A DNA stretch of 57,048 nt, taken from positions 1 through 57,048 of the forward strand of contig NZ_JABUHN010000017.1 of the NCBI RefSeq assembly GCF_013328815.1, written 5' to 3'. A program made the translations under genes and the position numbers. The notes under the pieces were generated by a model. It saw only the letters and a list, made by a program, of their open reading frames with translations, did not search any database and was not told where the DNA came from. Position 1 is the stretch's first letter. Each line of letters opens with the position of its first letter. Positions 1 through 9,468 of this stretch are shown here, in pieces. The DNA comes from Tabrizicola fusiformis. Its GTDB lineage: Bacteria; Pseudomonadota; Alphaproteobacteria; Rhodobacterales; Rhodobacteraceae.

Positions 1-306
1 GCGGGGCTGAAGCTGATGAAAGACGAGCGCCAGAGCGGCAAGCAGATGGGCCTGAAGAACGCGGTCTACAGCTGGACCGTGCTGTGGGATTTGCTGATGG
101 CGATGGGCTGGAGCCCGCGTTCCCCGGCCTCTTCCCTCCCCTACCGGGTGCGCTTGCGGAGTGGGGAGACCGGCTCCTCGATCGGCCAGACCTTAAACCC
201 GCAGTTCAGCGACTGGGTGATGGGTTGGCCTCCGGGCTGGACCGAACCGCTGCGGCCGGTAATGGGGTGGTGCCGCTGGCTGCAGCACGCGCGTGGCGCA
301 TGCTGA
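1..306 (+). CDS. C-terminal part of a phage-type DNA methyltransferase (partial, possibly degraded)
   Basis: The reading frame is open from base 1, so the gene enters from outside the window. The hallmark is LNPQFSDWVMGWPPGWT near the C-terminus, the 'LNPxFxxWxMGWPxGWT' signature of phage and prophage DNA methyltransferases, followed by a WLQHARGA-like tail. A second methyltransferase-like tail, GNGVVPLAAARAWRML, lies in another frame ending at 326. This suggests a frameshift or a decayed end. The catalytic domain is outside the window, so activity cannot be judged. It sits at the start of a lower-GC segment with a DUF3800 gene and a CoiA-like gene, which fits a mobile-element remnant. Confidence 0.45.
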   Translation, partial: AGLKLMKDERQSGKQMGLKNAVYSWTVLWDLLMAMGWSPRSPASSLPYRVRLRSGETGSSIGQTLNPQFSDWVMGWPPGWTEPLRPVMGWCRWLQHARGAC

Positions 307-552
307 AGGCGGAACATCTGAATTGAATTCCACCTAGAGCATCGGGTGCATTCGGTGGGCCAAACCCGCGGCCGAGCCGCTCTTCCGGGGAGGATTTTCT
401 TGATATGAAGCCCAATTTCGGCTTAGAGTCCAATGGCGGGGGCGCCGGGGCCTTGGTGTAGCTCACTTCAGATGTGCTGCGGGTCGGTCGACGGTTGGAC
501 ATCGGATTTCAGCCTAATGCGACCGATCAACACAAGCCGGGACCCGCACCTA

Positions 553-1395
553 CTATGGTCGAAACTGATAGCCGTAGTGGATGAATATCTGCTTCTGATC
601 CATGGACAGGCCGATGTCGTCAATCCGATGAGGCTGTATGACCAAGCCGGTATCAGTGATAGTTCCGTCCGAACTCGCCATGGCCTTTCCTAGCGCCTTG
701 GCGGGTTCAGTTGACCATTTTGCAGAGTTTGTTTCGACTGCTTGGTAGAACGCACTTGCCACTATGTCTGCGAGTTGCAGTCCCGCGTGCATGTAATGTG
801 GCTCATACTCGACCAGCCCGAAGCTCAGTACTTCGAACTTGATCTGGTGCTTGTCAAGAAACGGCCTTCCACTCGCTCGAAGCCATTCCCAATAAGCCTT
901 GGTCTGACCATATGAGTGACCGCCACGGACGCTGAAGAGCACCTTTACTTTGCCCGGCCGCCCCAGCTTTCTGATCGAATTCTTGAGGCAATAATTGGTG
1001 ACGCGCTCCATGAGTATGCGCACGATCCAGTTATAGAACCATTGCTTTCCGCCGACCGCTTCAGCTCGGACATTCCGGTGGCCGCGCATGTTTTTCTTGT
1101 TCGAGCAAACTGTAAACAGCTTCACGGGAAGGTCGCCGAGCATGCCGGCAGCCCGCAGCTGCTTTTTTGGGCTCAGCTTGCGGAAGTGAAGCGTTCCCGA
1201 CTGAAGAGCATTGATGTCCGTTCGGACCGCGTCAAGCCATGTGCGACAGGTCGCCTCGTTCTCCGCTCGCACGAGGACACCAGAAATGACCAGCCACTCT
1301 GACGATCCACCTAGGTCGATAGGCGCGATCTTCGACAGGCCATCATCGCCCGCCTCGTCGATGAACAGAACATAGTCATATTCGAGATCGCCCAT
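553..1395 (-). CDS. DUF3800 domain-containing protein
   Basis: A 280-residue protein with the two ends typical of DUF3800. Near the N-terminus is FIDEAGDDG (about residues 11-19), where acidic residues begin an RNase H-like beta strand. Near the C-terminus is LQLADIVASAFYQAVE, the conserved 'LQxADxxA' motif. The family is found beside phage, restriction and defence genes and is predicted to be an RNase H-fold nuclease, but no reaction is established. Base composition is less GC-rich than in the catabolic genes downstream. It is transcribed away from the CoiA-like gene at 1517, leaving about 120 bp for divergent promoters. Confidence 0.8.
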   Translation of the reverse strand: MGDLEYDYVLFIDEAGDDGLSKIAPIDLGGSSEWLVISGVLVRAENEATCRTWLDAVRTDINALQSGTLHFRKLSPKKQLRAAGMLGDLPVKLFTVCSNKKNMRGHRNVRAEAVGGKQWFYNWIVRILMERVTNYCLKNSIRKLGRPGKVKVLFSVRGGHSYGQTKAYWEWLRASGRPFLDKHQIKFEVLSFGLVEYEPHYMHAGLQLADIVASAFYQAVETNSAKWSTEPAKALGKAMASSDGTITDTGLVIQPHRIDDIGLSMDQKQIFIHYGYQFRP

Positions 1396-1516
1396 CTAAA
1401 GATCAAAGTGTTCAGGCTGAGATTCGTCAAGCACCGGGCCGCACTGAACCGAGGCGAATTGTTGCAACAGCGCCGATTCTCCGGCAAAAACCTATGTAAA
1501 GTAGCGGGGTGAGGCG

Positions 1517-2803
1517 ATGCCGGTTCTTAAAGCTCTCGTTCTTGGCATGGGAGTTTATGACGAGGCGCGCCAGCTGGCTTTGGATCGGCAGGAGTGGCAG
1601 GACCTTCGAACGAGGATCAATCATTCGGCGCCGGTTCCTCTCGCTTTCTGCCTTGGCTGCAACGAACCAGCACATGTGAAGGCTGCCACATCTACCACGG
1701 TCAATCCTCACTTTTCCCACTTCAAAGGAGGTGGTGTTCGATGCCCTTGGGGTCCCGATGACGGACGTACCCCGGACCAGGTGAGAGCTGGCATTTTTGA
1801 CGGAAATCAAGAATCCCCGATTCATAGAGAGATGTGCCATCGTGTTCTTGATCTAGTTATGCGCGACACCCGCTTTGAGCCCGGCTCAGGTGCTGTTGAC
1901 AGCTATCTCGCACCAGAGCACGGCGGCAGGGGGAGGTGGCCTGATGTCAGATTTGAGCTTCGTGGACTTGGACGGTTTGCCGTGGAAGTGCAATTCGCAC
2001 CGAGTTTGGCGACGGAGGTGGTCGCTCGAAGCAAGTACTACCTAGCCGAAGGTATTCATCTCATCTGGTTAGTGCCTTGGTACAGTTTCGAGGTGGTTGC
2101 TCGGGCTTTCACTGCGGACATTGCTCAGGAAGCAGGGGGCACCCTGTTCGTGCTTGATGATGAGGCGACCGCGGCTTCCTTGGAACGGAACACGCTGATC
2201 TTTTGGGCCGCGTGGCAAAGCGAGTCCGGGCGCAAAAAAAAGCTGATTTGCCTCGATGATCTCGACCTGCGTCCCGACCGTCATCCGCTTCTGGTCGACA
2301 ACACAGCTGCTCATATTTTCGGCGTGGCCGAGCGGCGAAGACATGGCGTCGCCGAGAAAATGTGGGAAAGCAAGGGCAGCTGGTCTGGTGCTCTGGTACG
2401 CCCGGACACCGGGCAGAGAGACGAAGCCTTCGATAGGTTGATGCGTGTCCTATTCTCGATTTTGGCTAAAGCTGACGAAAATTTCTTGGCTCAAGATGAC
2501 GGAACATGGCCCAACTTTCTGAACAATCAGAAGAACCTCTCTGGACTGCTAAATGCGTACTTGAGCTCAGGAGACGGCGAGGAGCATGCAGTTGTGGTGT
2601 ACGATATGTTGACACGAACGAAAGCAAGAAGTGCTGTTACTGCAAAGGTATGGGAAAAGATCGAGTTCGCGTTGCTGCACCCGCAGCTAGACATCACCGA
2701 CCCGGCAATCAGCGAGGCAAAGTCTTACTTCCCGGAGATCTTTCGATCGGATCTTCGAGGAAACCCGCTTCGGACAGAAATACTCCCGTCTTGGGCAACC
2801 TGA
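1517..2803 (+). CDS. CoiA-like / DUF6035-type putative nuclease
   Basis: A 428-residue protein. An N-terminal zinc-ribbon-like part (CLGCNEPAHVK, then HFSHFKGGGVRCPW) is followed by the pattern ESPIHREMCHRVLDLV. The core DVRFE..FAVEVQFAP matches the D-(E/Q)xQ strand of PD-(D/E)XK nucleases of the competence CoiA group. ARSKYYLAEGIHLIWLVP is the usual 'R..YY...G...IWL' helix-strand of that group. The C-terminal 200 residues have no recognised domain. The ATG follows GGGGTGAGG at a suitable distance. The role is inferred: CoiA-like proteins act on DNA in uptake or recombination, and DUF6035 proteins often travel with mobile DNA. Composition is lower in GC than in the rest of the window. Confidence 0.7.
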   Translation: MPVLKALVLGMGVYDEARQLALDRQEWQDLRTRINHSAPVPLAFCLGCNEPAHVKAATSTTVNPHFSHFKGGGVRCPWGPDDGRTPDQVRAGIFDGNQESPIHREMCHRVLDLVMRDTRFEPGSGAVDSYLAPEHGGRGRWPDVRFELRGLGRFAVEVQFAPSLATEVVARSKYYLAEGIHLIWLVPWYSFEVVARAFTADIAQEAGGTLFVLDDEATAASLERNTLIFWAAWQSESGRKKKLICLDDLDLRPDRHPLLVDNTAAHIFGVAERRRHGVAEKMWESKGSWSGALVRPDTGQRDEAFDRLMRVLFSILAKADENFLAQDDGTWPNFLNNQKNLSGLLNAYLSSGDGEEHAVVVYDMLTRTKARSAVTAKVWEKIEFALLHPQLDITDPAISEAKSYFPEIFRSDLRGNPLRTEILPSWAT

Positions 2804-2912
2804 TCTGGCGGCGCATCCACTCTGTCGGTCAGCAGGCCATCCGCGTGGGGGGTTCATAGCAGTGGCAATTCCTGCACCGAGGCTACCACGCCGCCGAAGA
2901 AGGCGGTGCACT

Positions 2913-3113
2913 TTAATTGCTGACGCTTCGTGCCCGCGGATTTAGTACCTCGGGGCCTTCATAGTCGGCATCCGCCGGGAGCTCGTAGACATTGGCATCC
3001 GGATCATCGATCAGAACCAAGGCCAACGCCGCCGTCGGCGCCCAGAGAAGTCCCGGTCGATCCGGGTCGCGCTGATCGGCGCAAATGCTGTATGACCATA
3101 GGCGCATCTTCAT
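2913..3113 (-). CDS. Small hypothetical protein (66 aa)
   Basis: A short frame starting MKMRLWSYSI and containing the hydrophobic run WAPTAALALVLI and a DADYEGPEV stretch. No family is recognised. A soluble small protein is plausible, since the composition is ordinary rather than the Arg/Pro/Ala-rich pattern typical of shadow frames here. It lies alone between the CoiA-like gene and the YedK-like gene, and no good ribosome binding site was seen. It may be spurious. Confidence 0.4.
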   Translation of the reverse strand: MKMRLWSYSICADQRDPDRPGLLWAPTAALALVLIDDPDANVYELPADADYEGPEVLNPRARSVSN

Positions 3114-3187
3114 GACGGCAGCCTATAGTTAGGTGTTTAATGATTCCTTAAGGGGGGCCAAGCCCTCTCATCACGGTGGCTGATGGC

Positions 3188-3811
3188 ATGTGCGGACGTT
3201 TTGTCGACCCAGATATGAGGAGCGCAGGCCTCGACACGTCTTGGCTCAAGATTAACCCCTTCCCGAGGCGCTGGAACGTAAAGCCGACGCAAGACGTGCT
3301 GATCGTCGCAAAGCAGCCGGCACAGGCCATGATGGCGCGATGGTGGCTCATCCCGTCCTGGTTCGATGGGCCGGATGCTAAAGCCTGGAAGGCGACCACC
3401 TTCAATGCCCGGATCGAGGAGGCGCGCGATAAGCCCAGTTTTCGCAATGTCTGGCGGCATGGGCGCTGCCTGATCCCGGCCGCGGGTTACTATGAGTGGC
3501 AGGGTGACCGGGGCGCCAAGCGGCCCTTCTTCTTCCGATCGGCGGGTAATGACGACACGCTGTGGATCGCAGGCTTGGCATCGCGCTGGCAGGGCCTGCT
3601 GACCTGCACGATGATGACCCGCGCCGCCAATGCTTCGGTAGAGCCGATACATGACCGGATGCCCGTGATCCTGAACACCGAGGAACAAGCGGCTTGGCTG
3701 GCGGGGAGCGATGAGCTTGAGATCGGGGCGGGTGCCGTTCTTCGGCATCACGAGGTGCGTCGATTCGGTATCGCGGACGAGGGCGCCGATCTCATCGAGC
3801 CGGTCGAGTGA
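3188..3811 (+). CDS. SOS response-associated peptidase / abasic-site shield protein (YedK/HMCES family)
   Basis: The start is placed at the ATG giving MCGRF, because this family needs Cys2 at the mature N-terminus to form a thiazolidine crosslink with abasic sites in single-stranded DNA. The in-frame ATG 12 bases upstream would bury it. The conserved residues are present: Cys2, Asn73 (FNARIE), Glu103 (YYEW) and His155 (EPIHDRMPVIL). At 207 residues it is near the usual length of 210-230. Known members protect abasic DNA at replication forks. It stands alone here, next to the possible mobile segment; such genes are common on plasmids and phages. Confidence 0.9.
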   Translation: MCGRFVDPDMRSAGLDTSWLKINPFPRRWNVKPTQDVLIVAKQPAQAMMARWWLIPSWFDGPDAKAWKATTFNARIEEARDKPSFRNVWRHGRCLIPAAGYYEWQGDRGAKRPFFFRSAGNDDTLWIAGLASRWQGLLTCTMMTRAANASVEPIHDRMPVILNTEEQAAWLAGSDELEIGAGAVLRHHEVRRFGIADEGADLIEPVE

Positions 3812-4087
3812 TTCGCGGGCTGCTTTGACGGACCTTACGAAAATCGCTCTGATGCAAACTCCTGTGTCAAACTATGCAGACTCCGGTGGCGAGCCACAGC
3901 AGGCGCAGAAACCAACCCGCAGCACCTTGAAAACCCTTGCCCCGGTTTCGCTGCCCTGCGGCATCACCGCCTGTAAGAAACAGAGGAAATCCACTGAAAA
4001 ACTCTTACTTGAATATAGTATTACTTTTGCTAGCCTACTTGCAGCCGCGTTGAGGAGCGTGGCCACCAATTCTCTGGGAGGGAAATC

Positions 4088-5059
4088 ATGACTGTCATCA
4101 AAAAGCTCGCGCTTGGCGCGGGGATCAGTGCGCTTATGCTCTCGGCAGCCTGGGCCGAAGGGCTGCAGGGCAAGGTTGTCGGCTTCTCGCAAATCGGGTC
4201 TGAATCGGGTTGGCGCGCGGCAGAAACCAGCGTGACCAAGGCCGAGGCCGAGGCGCGTGGCATCGACCTCAAATTCGCGGATGCCCAGCAAAAGCAGGAA
4301 AACCAGATCAAGGCGATCCGCGGCTTCATCGCGCAGGGCGTGGATGCCATTCTTGTGGCTCCCGTCGTCGCAACCGGCTGGGAAGAGGTGCTGACCGAAG
4401 CCAAGGAAGCCAACATCCCGGTGGTCCTTCTGGACCGCGGCGTCGAGGCACCCGAAGATCTGTATCTGACTTCGGTTGCTTCGGATCAGGTCAAAGAGGG
4501 CCGCGTGGCGGGCGAATGGCTGGTGGGCACTGTCGGCGACAAGCAGTGCAACGTGGTCGAATTGCAGGGCACCGTCGGCTCGTCGCCCGCGATCAACCGC
4601 AAGCAGGGCTTTGAAGAGGCGCTGGCAGGCCATGCCAACCTGACGATCACCCGCAGCCAGACCGGCGACTTCACCCGCTCGAAGGGCAAGGAAGTGATGG
4701 AAGGCTTCCTCAAGGCCGAGGGCGGCGGCGCGGGGATCTGCGCGGTCTATGCCCATAACGACGACATGGCCGTAGGCGCCATTCAGGCGATCAAAGATGC
4801 CGGCCTGAAGCCGGGCAGCGACATTCTGGTGGTCTCGATCGACGCCGTGCCCGATATCTTCGCGGCGATGGTTGCGGGCGAAGCGAATGCCACGGTGGAG
4901 CTGACGCCGAACATGGCAGGCCCGGCCTTTGACGCGCTGGACGGCTATCTGAACGCTGGCACCGCGCCCGCGAAATTCATCATCACCGAGTCCAAGCTTT
5001 ACACGCCGGCCGATGATCCGCAGGGCGAATACGACCGCCGCAAGGGTCTGGGCTACTGA
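4088..5059 (+). CDS. ytfQ: Sugar ABC transporter substrate-binding protein, YtfQ-like
   Basis: A 323-residue periplasmic binding protein. The N-terminus MTVIKKLALGAGISALMLSAAWA is a Sec signal peptide with likely cleavage after AWA. The mature part has the ribose/galactofuranose-binding fold: FSQIGSESGWR at the first strand, ADAQQKQENQIKAIRGF, LLDRGV, NRKQGF and VYAHNDDMAVGA, closing in DRRKGLGY. These resemble E. coli YtfQ (galactofuranose binding). It heads the operon with ytfR, ytfT and yjfF. A ribosome binding site GGGAGG precedes the ATG. The ligand is inferred from similarity of motifs only. Confidence 0.88.
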   Translation: MTVIKKLALGAGISALMLSAAWAEGLQGKVVGFSQIGSESGWRAAETSVTKAEAEARGIDLKFADAQQKQENQIKAIRGFIAQGVDAILVAPVVATGWEEVLTEAKEANIPVVLLDRGVEAPEDLYLTSVASDQVKEGRVAGEWLVGTVGDKQCNVVELQGTVGSSPAINRKQGFEEALAGHANLTITRSQTGDFTRSKGKEVMEGFLKAEGGGAGICAVYAHNDDMAVGAIQAIKDAGLKPGSDILVVSIDAVPDIFAAMVAGEANATVELTPNMAGPAFDALDGYLNAGTAPAKFIITESKLYTPADDPQGEYDRRKGLGY

Positions 5060-5170
5060 TCAGGTCACACCTCTGCTGCCGGTCGGGGTCCGCCCCGGCC
5101 GGCAGAATTGTCTTGTGAGACGGAACAGGCGAGACTGCCGCAAAGGCAGCAACCAAGGGAGGGGCACCGG

Positions 5171-6700
5171 ATGCCGCAGGAACACGCAACCCTGTTGCGG
5201 GCCACGGGGATCGCCAAGATCTTCGGCAGTCACCGCGCGCTGGATGAGGTCGATTTCGACCTGCGCGCCGGTGAGGTTCATGCCCTTCTGGGCGAGAATG
5301 GCGCCGGAAAATCGACGCTGATCAAGATTCTGACCGGCGCCTATCAGCCGGATGCCGGGCAGCTTGAGGTGGACGGACAGGAAGTGACCTTCCGCGATCC
5401 GCAACAGGCGCAGGCCCATGGCATCGGCACGGTCTATCAGGAGGTGAACCTTCTGCCCAACCGCTCGGTGGCCGAGAACCTGTTTCTGGGCCGCCAGCCC
5501 ACCCGCTGGGGCCTGATCCGCCGCCGCGAGATCGAGGAGCGGGCGCGTGAGTTGCTGAAAACCTACGGGCTCGACATCGACGTGCGGGCAGAGCTTTCGA
5601 CCTTTTCCGTGGCGATCCAGCAGATCATCGCCATCGCCCGCGCGGTCGAGCTTTCGGGCAAGGTTCTGGTGCTGGACGAACCGACGGCCAGCCTTGACCG
5701 CACCGAGGTTGACCTTCTGTTCAAGGTGGTGCGCGAGTTGAAGGCCAAGGGGCTGGGCATCATCTTCATCACCCATTTTCTGGATCAGGTGTTCGAACTG
5801 TCCGACCGCGTGACCATCCTGCGCAACGGGCGCAAGATCACGACACAGGCGCTGGCGGGGCTGGATGCCACCGATGTCGTGCGGATGATGCTGGGCAAGG
5901 ATGTGGCCTTTGACCATCACCTGACCGGCATCGACGCCGCGGCCCGCGGTGCGGTACGGGTGGAGTTTTCGCAGATGGGCCGCGCAGGCAGCGTGGCGCC
6001 CTTTTCGCTGACCCTGCATGAAGGTGAGGTGGTGGGGGTCGCCGGGCTTCTCGGCTCGGGCCGGACCGAGGTGGCGCGGCTGATGTTCGGCGTGGATGGC
6101 GCGGACGGCGGCACAGTCATGGTGGACGGCAAGCCGGTCAGCATCCGCAACCCGGCGCAGGCCGTGGCGGCCGGCTTTGGCTTTTGCCCGGAAGACCGCA
6201 AGGCGGACGGCATCTTTGGCGACCTGTCGGTGCGCGAAAACATCATCATCGCATTGCAGGCCAAGCTGGGCTGGTTCCGCGCCCTCTCGCGCGAGGATCA
6301 GATCGAGCTGGCCGGGCGCTATGCCGATATGCTCGACATCCGGGCCGCCGACCATGACATGCCGATCAAGCTTCTGTCCGGCGGCAATCAGCAAAAGGCG
6401 ATCCTTGCGCGCTGGCTGGCGATCGACCCGACCTTCCTGATCCTGGACGAACCGACCCGCGGCATCGACGTGGGCGCCCATGCCGAGATCGTCCGCACCA
6501 TCAACCGGCTGCGCGAAGAGGGGCTGGCCCTGTTCGTCATCTCGTCGGAACTCGATGAAGTGGTGGCCTATTCCAACCGCGTGGTGGTGATGCGGGACCG
6601 CGCCATGGTGGCGGAACTTGCGGGTGCCGATCTGGAACCTGACGCCATCGTGCGCGCCATCGCCGGAACAGGTCCGGCCCAAGCGGAGGCACGGCCATGA
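5171..6700 (+). CDS. ytfR: Sugar ABC transporter ATP-binding protein, YtfR-like
   Basis: A tandem-ABC ATPase of about 509 residues. The first nucleotide-binding domain has Walker A GENGAGKST and Walker B VLVLDEPTASLD. The second has the degenerate Walker A GLLGSGRTE usual in sugar importers, signature LSGGNQQK and Walker B FLILDEPTRGID. The start chosen is MPQEHATLL, preceded by AGGGAGGGG seven bases upstream; an ATG 63 bases earlier lacks such a site. It powers the importer formed with the two downstream permeases. Its stop overlaps the ytfT start (ATGA). Confidence 0.9.
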   Translation: MPQEHATLLRATGIAKIFGSHRALDEVDFDLRAGEVHALLGENGAGKSTLIKILTGAYQPDAGQLEVDGQEVTFRDPQQAQAHGIGTVYQEVNLLPNRSVAENLFLGRQPTRWGLIRRREIEERARELLKTYGLDIDVRAELSTFSVAIQQIIAIARAVELSGKVLVLDEPTASLDRTEVDLLFKVVRELKAKGLGIIFITHFLDQVFELSDRVTILRNGRKITTQALAGLDATDVVRMMLGKDVAFDHHLTGIDAAARGAVRVEFSQMGRAGSVAPFSLTLHEGEVVGVAGLLGSGRTEVARLMFGVDGADGGTVMVDGKPVSIRNPAQAVAAGFGFCPEDRKADGIFGDLSVRENIIIALQAKLGWFRALSREDQIELAGRYADMLDIRAADHDMPIKLLSGGNQQKAILARWLAIDPTFLILDEPTRGIDVGAHAEIVRTINRLREEGLALFVISSELDEVVAYSNRVVVMRDRAMVAELAGADLEPDAIVRAIAGTGPAQAEARP

Positions 6701-7752
6701 CCCGCCCGACCGCACATCTGCGCCCCAGCTCGAAACCACCCGCCGGGCGCCCACGGCCCTTGGCCAATTTCTTTACCCGGCCACAGGTGATTGCGCTGGC
6801 GCTGGTGCTTTGCGTCAATTGGCTGCTGTTTCCGGGTTTCTTTTCAATCACATGGCAGGACGGTCGCCTGTTCGGCAGCCTGATCGATGTGCTGAACCGC
6901 GGCGCGCCGGTGGCGATCCTGGCCATCGGCATGACGGCGGTGATTGCCACCAAGGGCGTTGACCTGTCGGTCGGCGCGGTCATGGCCATCAGCGGGGCGG
7001 TGGCGGCAGTCATGGTTACCTCGGGGCAACCCGCCTGGCTCGCGGTGATGGCGGCACTGGCGGCGGGGCTGGTCTGCGGCTTGTGGAACGGCATCCTCGT
7101 GACGGTGCTGCAAATCCAGCCGATCATCGCAACGCTGGTCCTGATGGTTGCCGGGCGGGGTCTTGCGCAACTGATCACCGAGGGCACGATCGTCACCTTT
7201 TCCGACCCGGTGCTGATCTTTATCGGCACGGGCACGGTTCTGGGCCTGCCGACGCCGGTGTTTCTGGCACTGGCGCTGATGCTTGCCGCCACGCTGATCG
7301 TGCGGCGCACCGCCCTTGGCCTGCTGATCGAGGCGGTGGGCGTCAACCGTTCCGCCGCGCGCTTTGCCGGGATATCGGCGGGGCTGCTGCTGGTTCTGGC
7401 CTATACCTTTGCCGGGTTCTGCGCCGCCACCGCCGGGCTGATCGCCGCCGGAGACATCCGCGGCGCCGATGCCAACAATGCGGGCCTGTGGCTTGAACTG
7501 GATGCCATTCTGGCGGTGGTCATCGGGGGCACCTCGCTGATGGGGGGGCGGTTCTCCATTCCGATGTCCGTGCTGGGCGCGGTGATCATTCAGGCGATGA
7601 ACACCGGCATCCTGATTTCCGGCTTCTCGCCCGAGTTCAATTTGGTGGTAAAATCGGGGGTGATCATTCTGATCCTGATCCTGCAATCGCCGATTTCGGC
7701 CAATCTTCTGCGCCGCAAGACCACGGCCCACAGCGACGGAGCCCGCCGATGA
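6697..7752 (+). CDS. ytfT: Sugar ABC transporter permease, YtfT-like
   Basis: A 351-residue BPD_transp_2-type inner-membrane permease with about ten hydrophobic segments. It contains the family run GAPVAILAIGMTAVIATKGVDLSVGAV (about residues 69-95) and GGTSLMGGRFS near the C-terminus. It overlaps ytfR and yjfF by 4 bp at each end, showing translational coupling. It should form the transmembrane pore with the yjfF product for the sugar bound by YtfQ. Confidence 0.88.
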   Translation: MTRPTAHLRPSSKPPAGRPRPLANFFTRPQVIALALVLCVNWLLFPGFFSITWQDGRLFGSLIDVLNRGAPVAILAIGMTAVIATKGVDLSVGAVMAISGAVAAVMVTSGQPAWLAVMAALAAGLVCGLWNGILVTVLQIQPIIATLVLMVAGRGLAQLITEGTIVTFSDPVLIFIGTGTVLGLPTPVFLALALMLAATLIVRRTALGLLIEAVGVNRSAARFAGISAGLLLVLAYTFAGFCAATAGLIAAGDIRGADANNAGLWLELDAILAVVIGGTSLMGGRFSIPMSVLGAVIIQAMNTGILISGFSPEFNLVVKSGVIILILILQSPISANLLRRKTTAHSDGARR

Positions 7753-8726
7753 ACCGCGCCCTGAGGCCACTTTTCGCCACCACCGCCATTTTCATGCTGG
7801 CCTATCTGATGGCCGTGGCGCAGTTTCCCGCGATGCTGTCAACCCGGGTGGTGGGCAACCTTCTGACCGACAACGCCTTTCTGGGCATTGCTGCGGTGGG
7901 CATGACCTTTGTGATCCTGTCGGGCGGGATCGACCTGTCGGTCGGCGCGGTGATCGGCTTTACCACCGTTTTGATTGCTGTGCTGATCATGTGGGTGGGG
8001 ATGCACCCTCTGGCGGCCTTTGCGGTTGCGCTGATCGTGGCGGCAGCTTTCGGTGCAGCGATGGGGGCGGCCATCCACTATCTGCGGGTGCCCAGCTTTA
8101 TCGTCACGCTGGCAGGGATGTTTCTGGCACGCGGCGCCGCCTCGGTCCTGTCGCCGGATTCCATCGGCATCAAGCACGAGTTCTATTCTGCGGTGTCCAA
8201 AGCCTATATCCTGCTGCCGGGCGGCGGGCGGCTGACCACCATCGCCATGCTGATGCTGCTGGTCTTTGCCTTCGGCATCGTTCTGGCCCACCGCACCCGG
8301 TTCGGCGCCTGCGTCTATGCCATCGGCGGATCCGAAACCTCGGCGGCGCTGATGGGGGTGCCGGTCGCGCGGACCACGATCGGGATCTATACCCTGTCCT
8401 CCACCCTTGCCGGGCTTGCCGGTGTGGTCTTCTCGCTTTACACCTCGGCCGGATATTCGCTGAACGCGCTGGGGATGGAGCTGGACGCGATTGCCGCCGT
8501 GGTGATCGGAGGCACCTTGCTGACCGGGGGCTACGGGTTGGTTGCGGGCACCTTCATCGGGGTGATGTTGCAGGGGCTGGTGCAAACATACATCGTCTTC
8601 GACGGCACGCTGTCGAGTTGGTGGACAAAGATTGTCATTGGCGGGTTGCTGTTTATGTTCATCGTCCTTCAACGGCTGATCTTCAGCACCTCGGCCCGCA
8701 AACGAAAGACCGTCGGAACCCCATGA
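7749..8726 (+). CDS. yjfF: Sugar ABC transporter permease, YjfF-like
   Basis: A 325-residue second permease of the same importer. It has multiple membrane helices, the motif GGIDLSVGAVIGF near residues 58-70 and GGTLLTGGYGLVAGTF near the C-terminus, as in YjfF. It overlaps ytfT by 4 bp and is followed one base later by the GntR regulator gene, so all five genes probably form one transcript. Confidence 0.88.
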   Translation: MNRALRPLFATTAIFMLAYLMAVAQFPAMLSTRVVGNLLTDNAFLGIAAVGMTFVILSGGIDLSVGAVIGFTTVLIAVLIMWVGMHPLAAFAVALIVAAAFGAAMGAAIHYLRVPSFIVTLAGMFLARGAASVLSPDSIGIKHEFYSAVSKAYILLPGGGRLTTIAMLMLLVFAFGIVLAHRTRFGACVYAIGGSETSAALMGVPVARTTIGIYTLSSTLAGLAGVVFSLYTSAGYSLNALGMELDAIAAVVIGGTLLTGGYGLVAGTFIGVMLQGLVQTYIVFDGTLSSWWTKIVIGGLLFMFIVLQRLIFSTSARKRKTVGTP

Positions 8727-8727
8727 G

Positions 8728-9468
8728 ATGAGCGAACCGGGGAGCATCATAAGGGCGCTCGCCGGTCGCCCTGCCGCCCGGAATTTCCACACCTATGTCA
8801 TCAACGAGGTCGGTCTGGCGATTGTCTCGGGGCAGATCAAGGTGGGTGAAATCCTGCCCGGCGACGGCGATATGATGGCGCGCTTCGGCGTCTCGCGCAC
8901 CGTGCTGCGCGAGGCGCTGAAAACGCTTGAGGCCAAGGGTCTGGTCGAGGCGCGTGCCAAGGTCGGCACAAGGGTTCTGCCACAGGCGCGGTGGAGCCTT
9001 TATGACCGGCAGGTGCTGGCATGGGTGCTGGAAAGCGGGCCGTCCGAAACATTTCTCGCCGCATTCCGCCTGATCCGCCAAAGGCTTGAGATCGAGGCGG
9101 CAGGTCTTGCCGCGCGCCACCGCGATGGCGAACAGTTGCGCATGATGCACTACTGGATCGCCCAGCGCGGCAAGCTGGCGCATCAGCCCGAACCCTTCGC
9201 CATGGCCGAGTTCGAGTTGCACCGGCTGATCGCCGAAGCTTCGACCAACCCGTTCCTGCGCGCGGCCTCTGCCATGGTCGAATTCGGCGTGGCCATCACC
9301 GTGAACGCCCGGCTTGACCCGCAGGGCAATGCCCCGGCCGAGGGGCTGTCGGCCCGCGCGGCGGCGCAATACAATACCCTTCTGGCTGCCGTCGAGGCAG
9401 GTCAGGCCGATCGGGCGCAAGAGGTCATGGCCGAAATCCTTGACCTTGGCGCGCTCAGGTCAGAATAG
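8728..9468 (+). CDS. GntR-family transcriptional regulator (FadR subfamily, FCD domain)
   Basis: A 246-residue regulator with an N-terminal winged helix. FGVSRTVLREALKTLEAKGLVEAR is the GntR recognition helix and wing, at about residues 50-75. An all-helical FCD ligand domain follows (FRLIRQRLEIEAAGLAA, FELHRLIAEASTNPFL). It resembles sugar-acid and galactonate-type GntR repressors. It begins one base after the yjfF stop, so it is probably the local regulator of the ytf importer, responding to the sugar or a breakdown product (inferred). Its 3' end overlaps the convergent IclR gene by 14 bp. Confidence 0.88.
   Translation: MSEPGSIIRALAGRPAARNFHTYVINEVGLAIVSGQIKVGEILPGDGDMMARFGVSRTVLREALKTLEAKGLVEARAKVGTRVLPQARWSLYDRQVLAWVLESGPSETFLAAFRLIRQRLEIEAAGLAARHRDGEQLRMMHYWIAQRGKLAHQPEPFAMAEFELHRLIAEASTNPFLRAASAMVEFGVAITVNARLDPQGNAPAEGLSARAAAQYNTLLAAVEAGQADRAQEVMAEILDLGALRSE

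Noticed and set aside
3812-4087. Specific promoter boxes for ytfQ
   Set aside because: The 276-bp gap has an AT-rich patch near 4010-4035, but no -35/-10 pair or operator stood out clearly enough to place.
5060-6754. Long minus-strand frame opposite ytfR
   Set aside because: The opposite strand has both ABC domains with all motifs; the antisense product has no recognisable domain.
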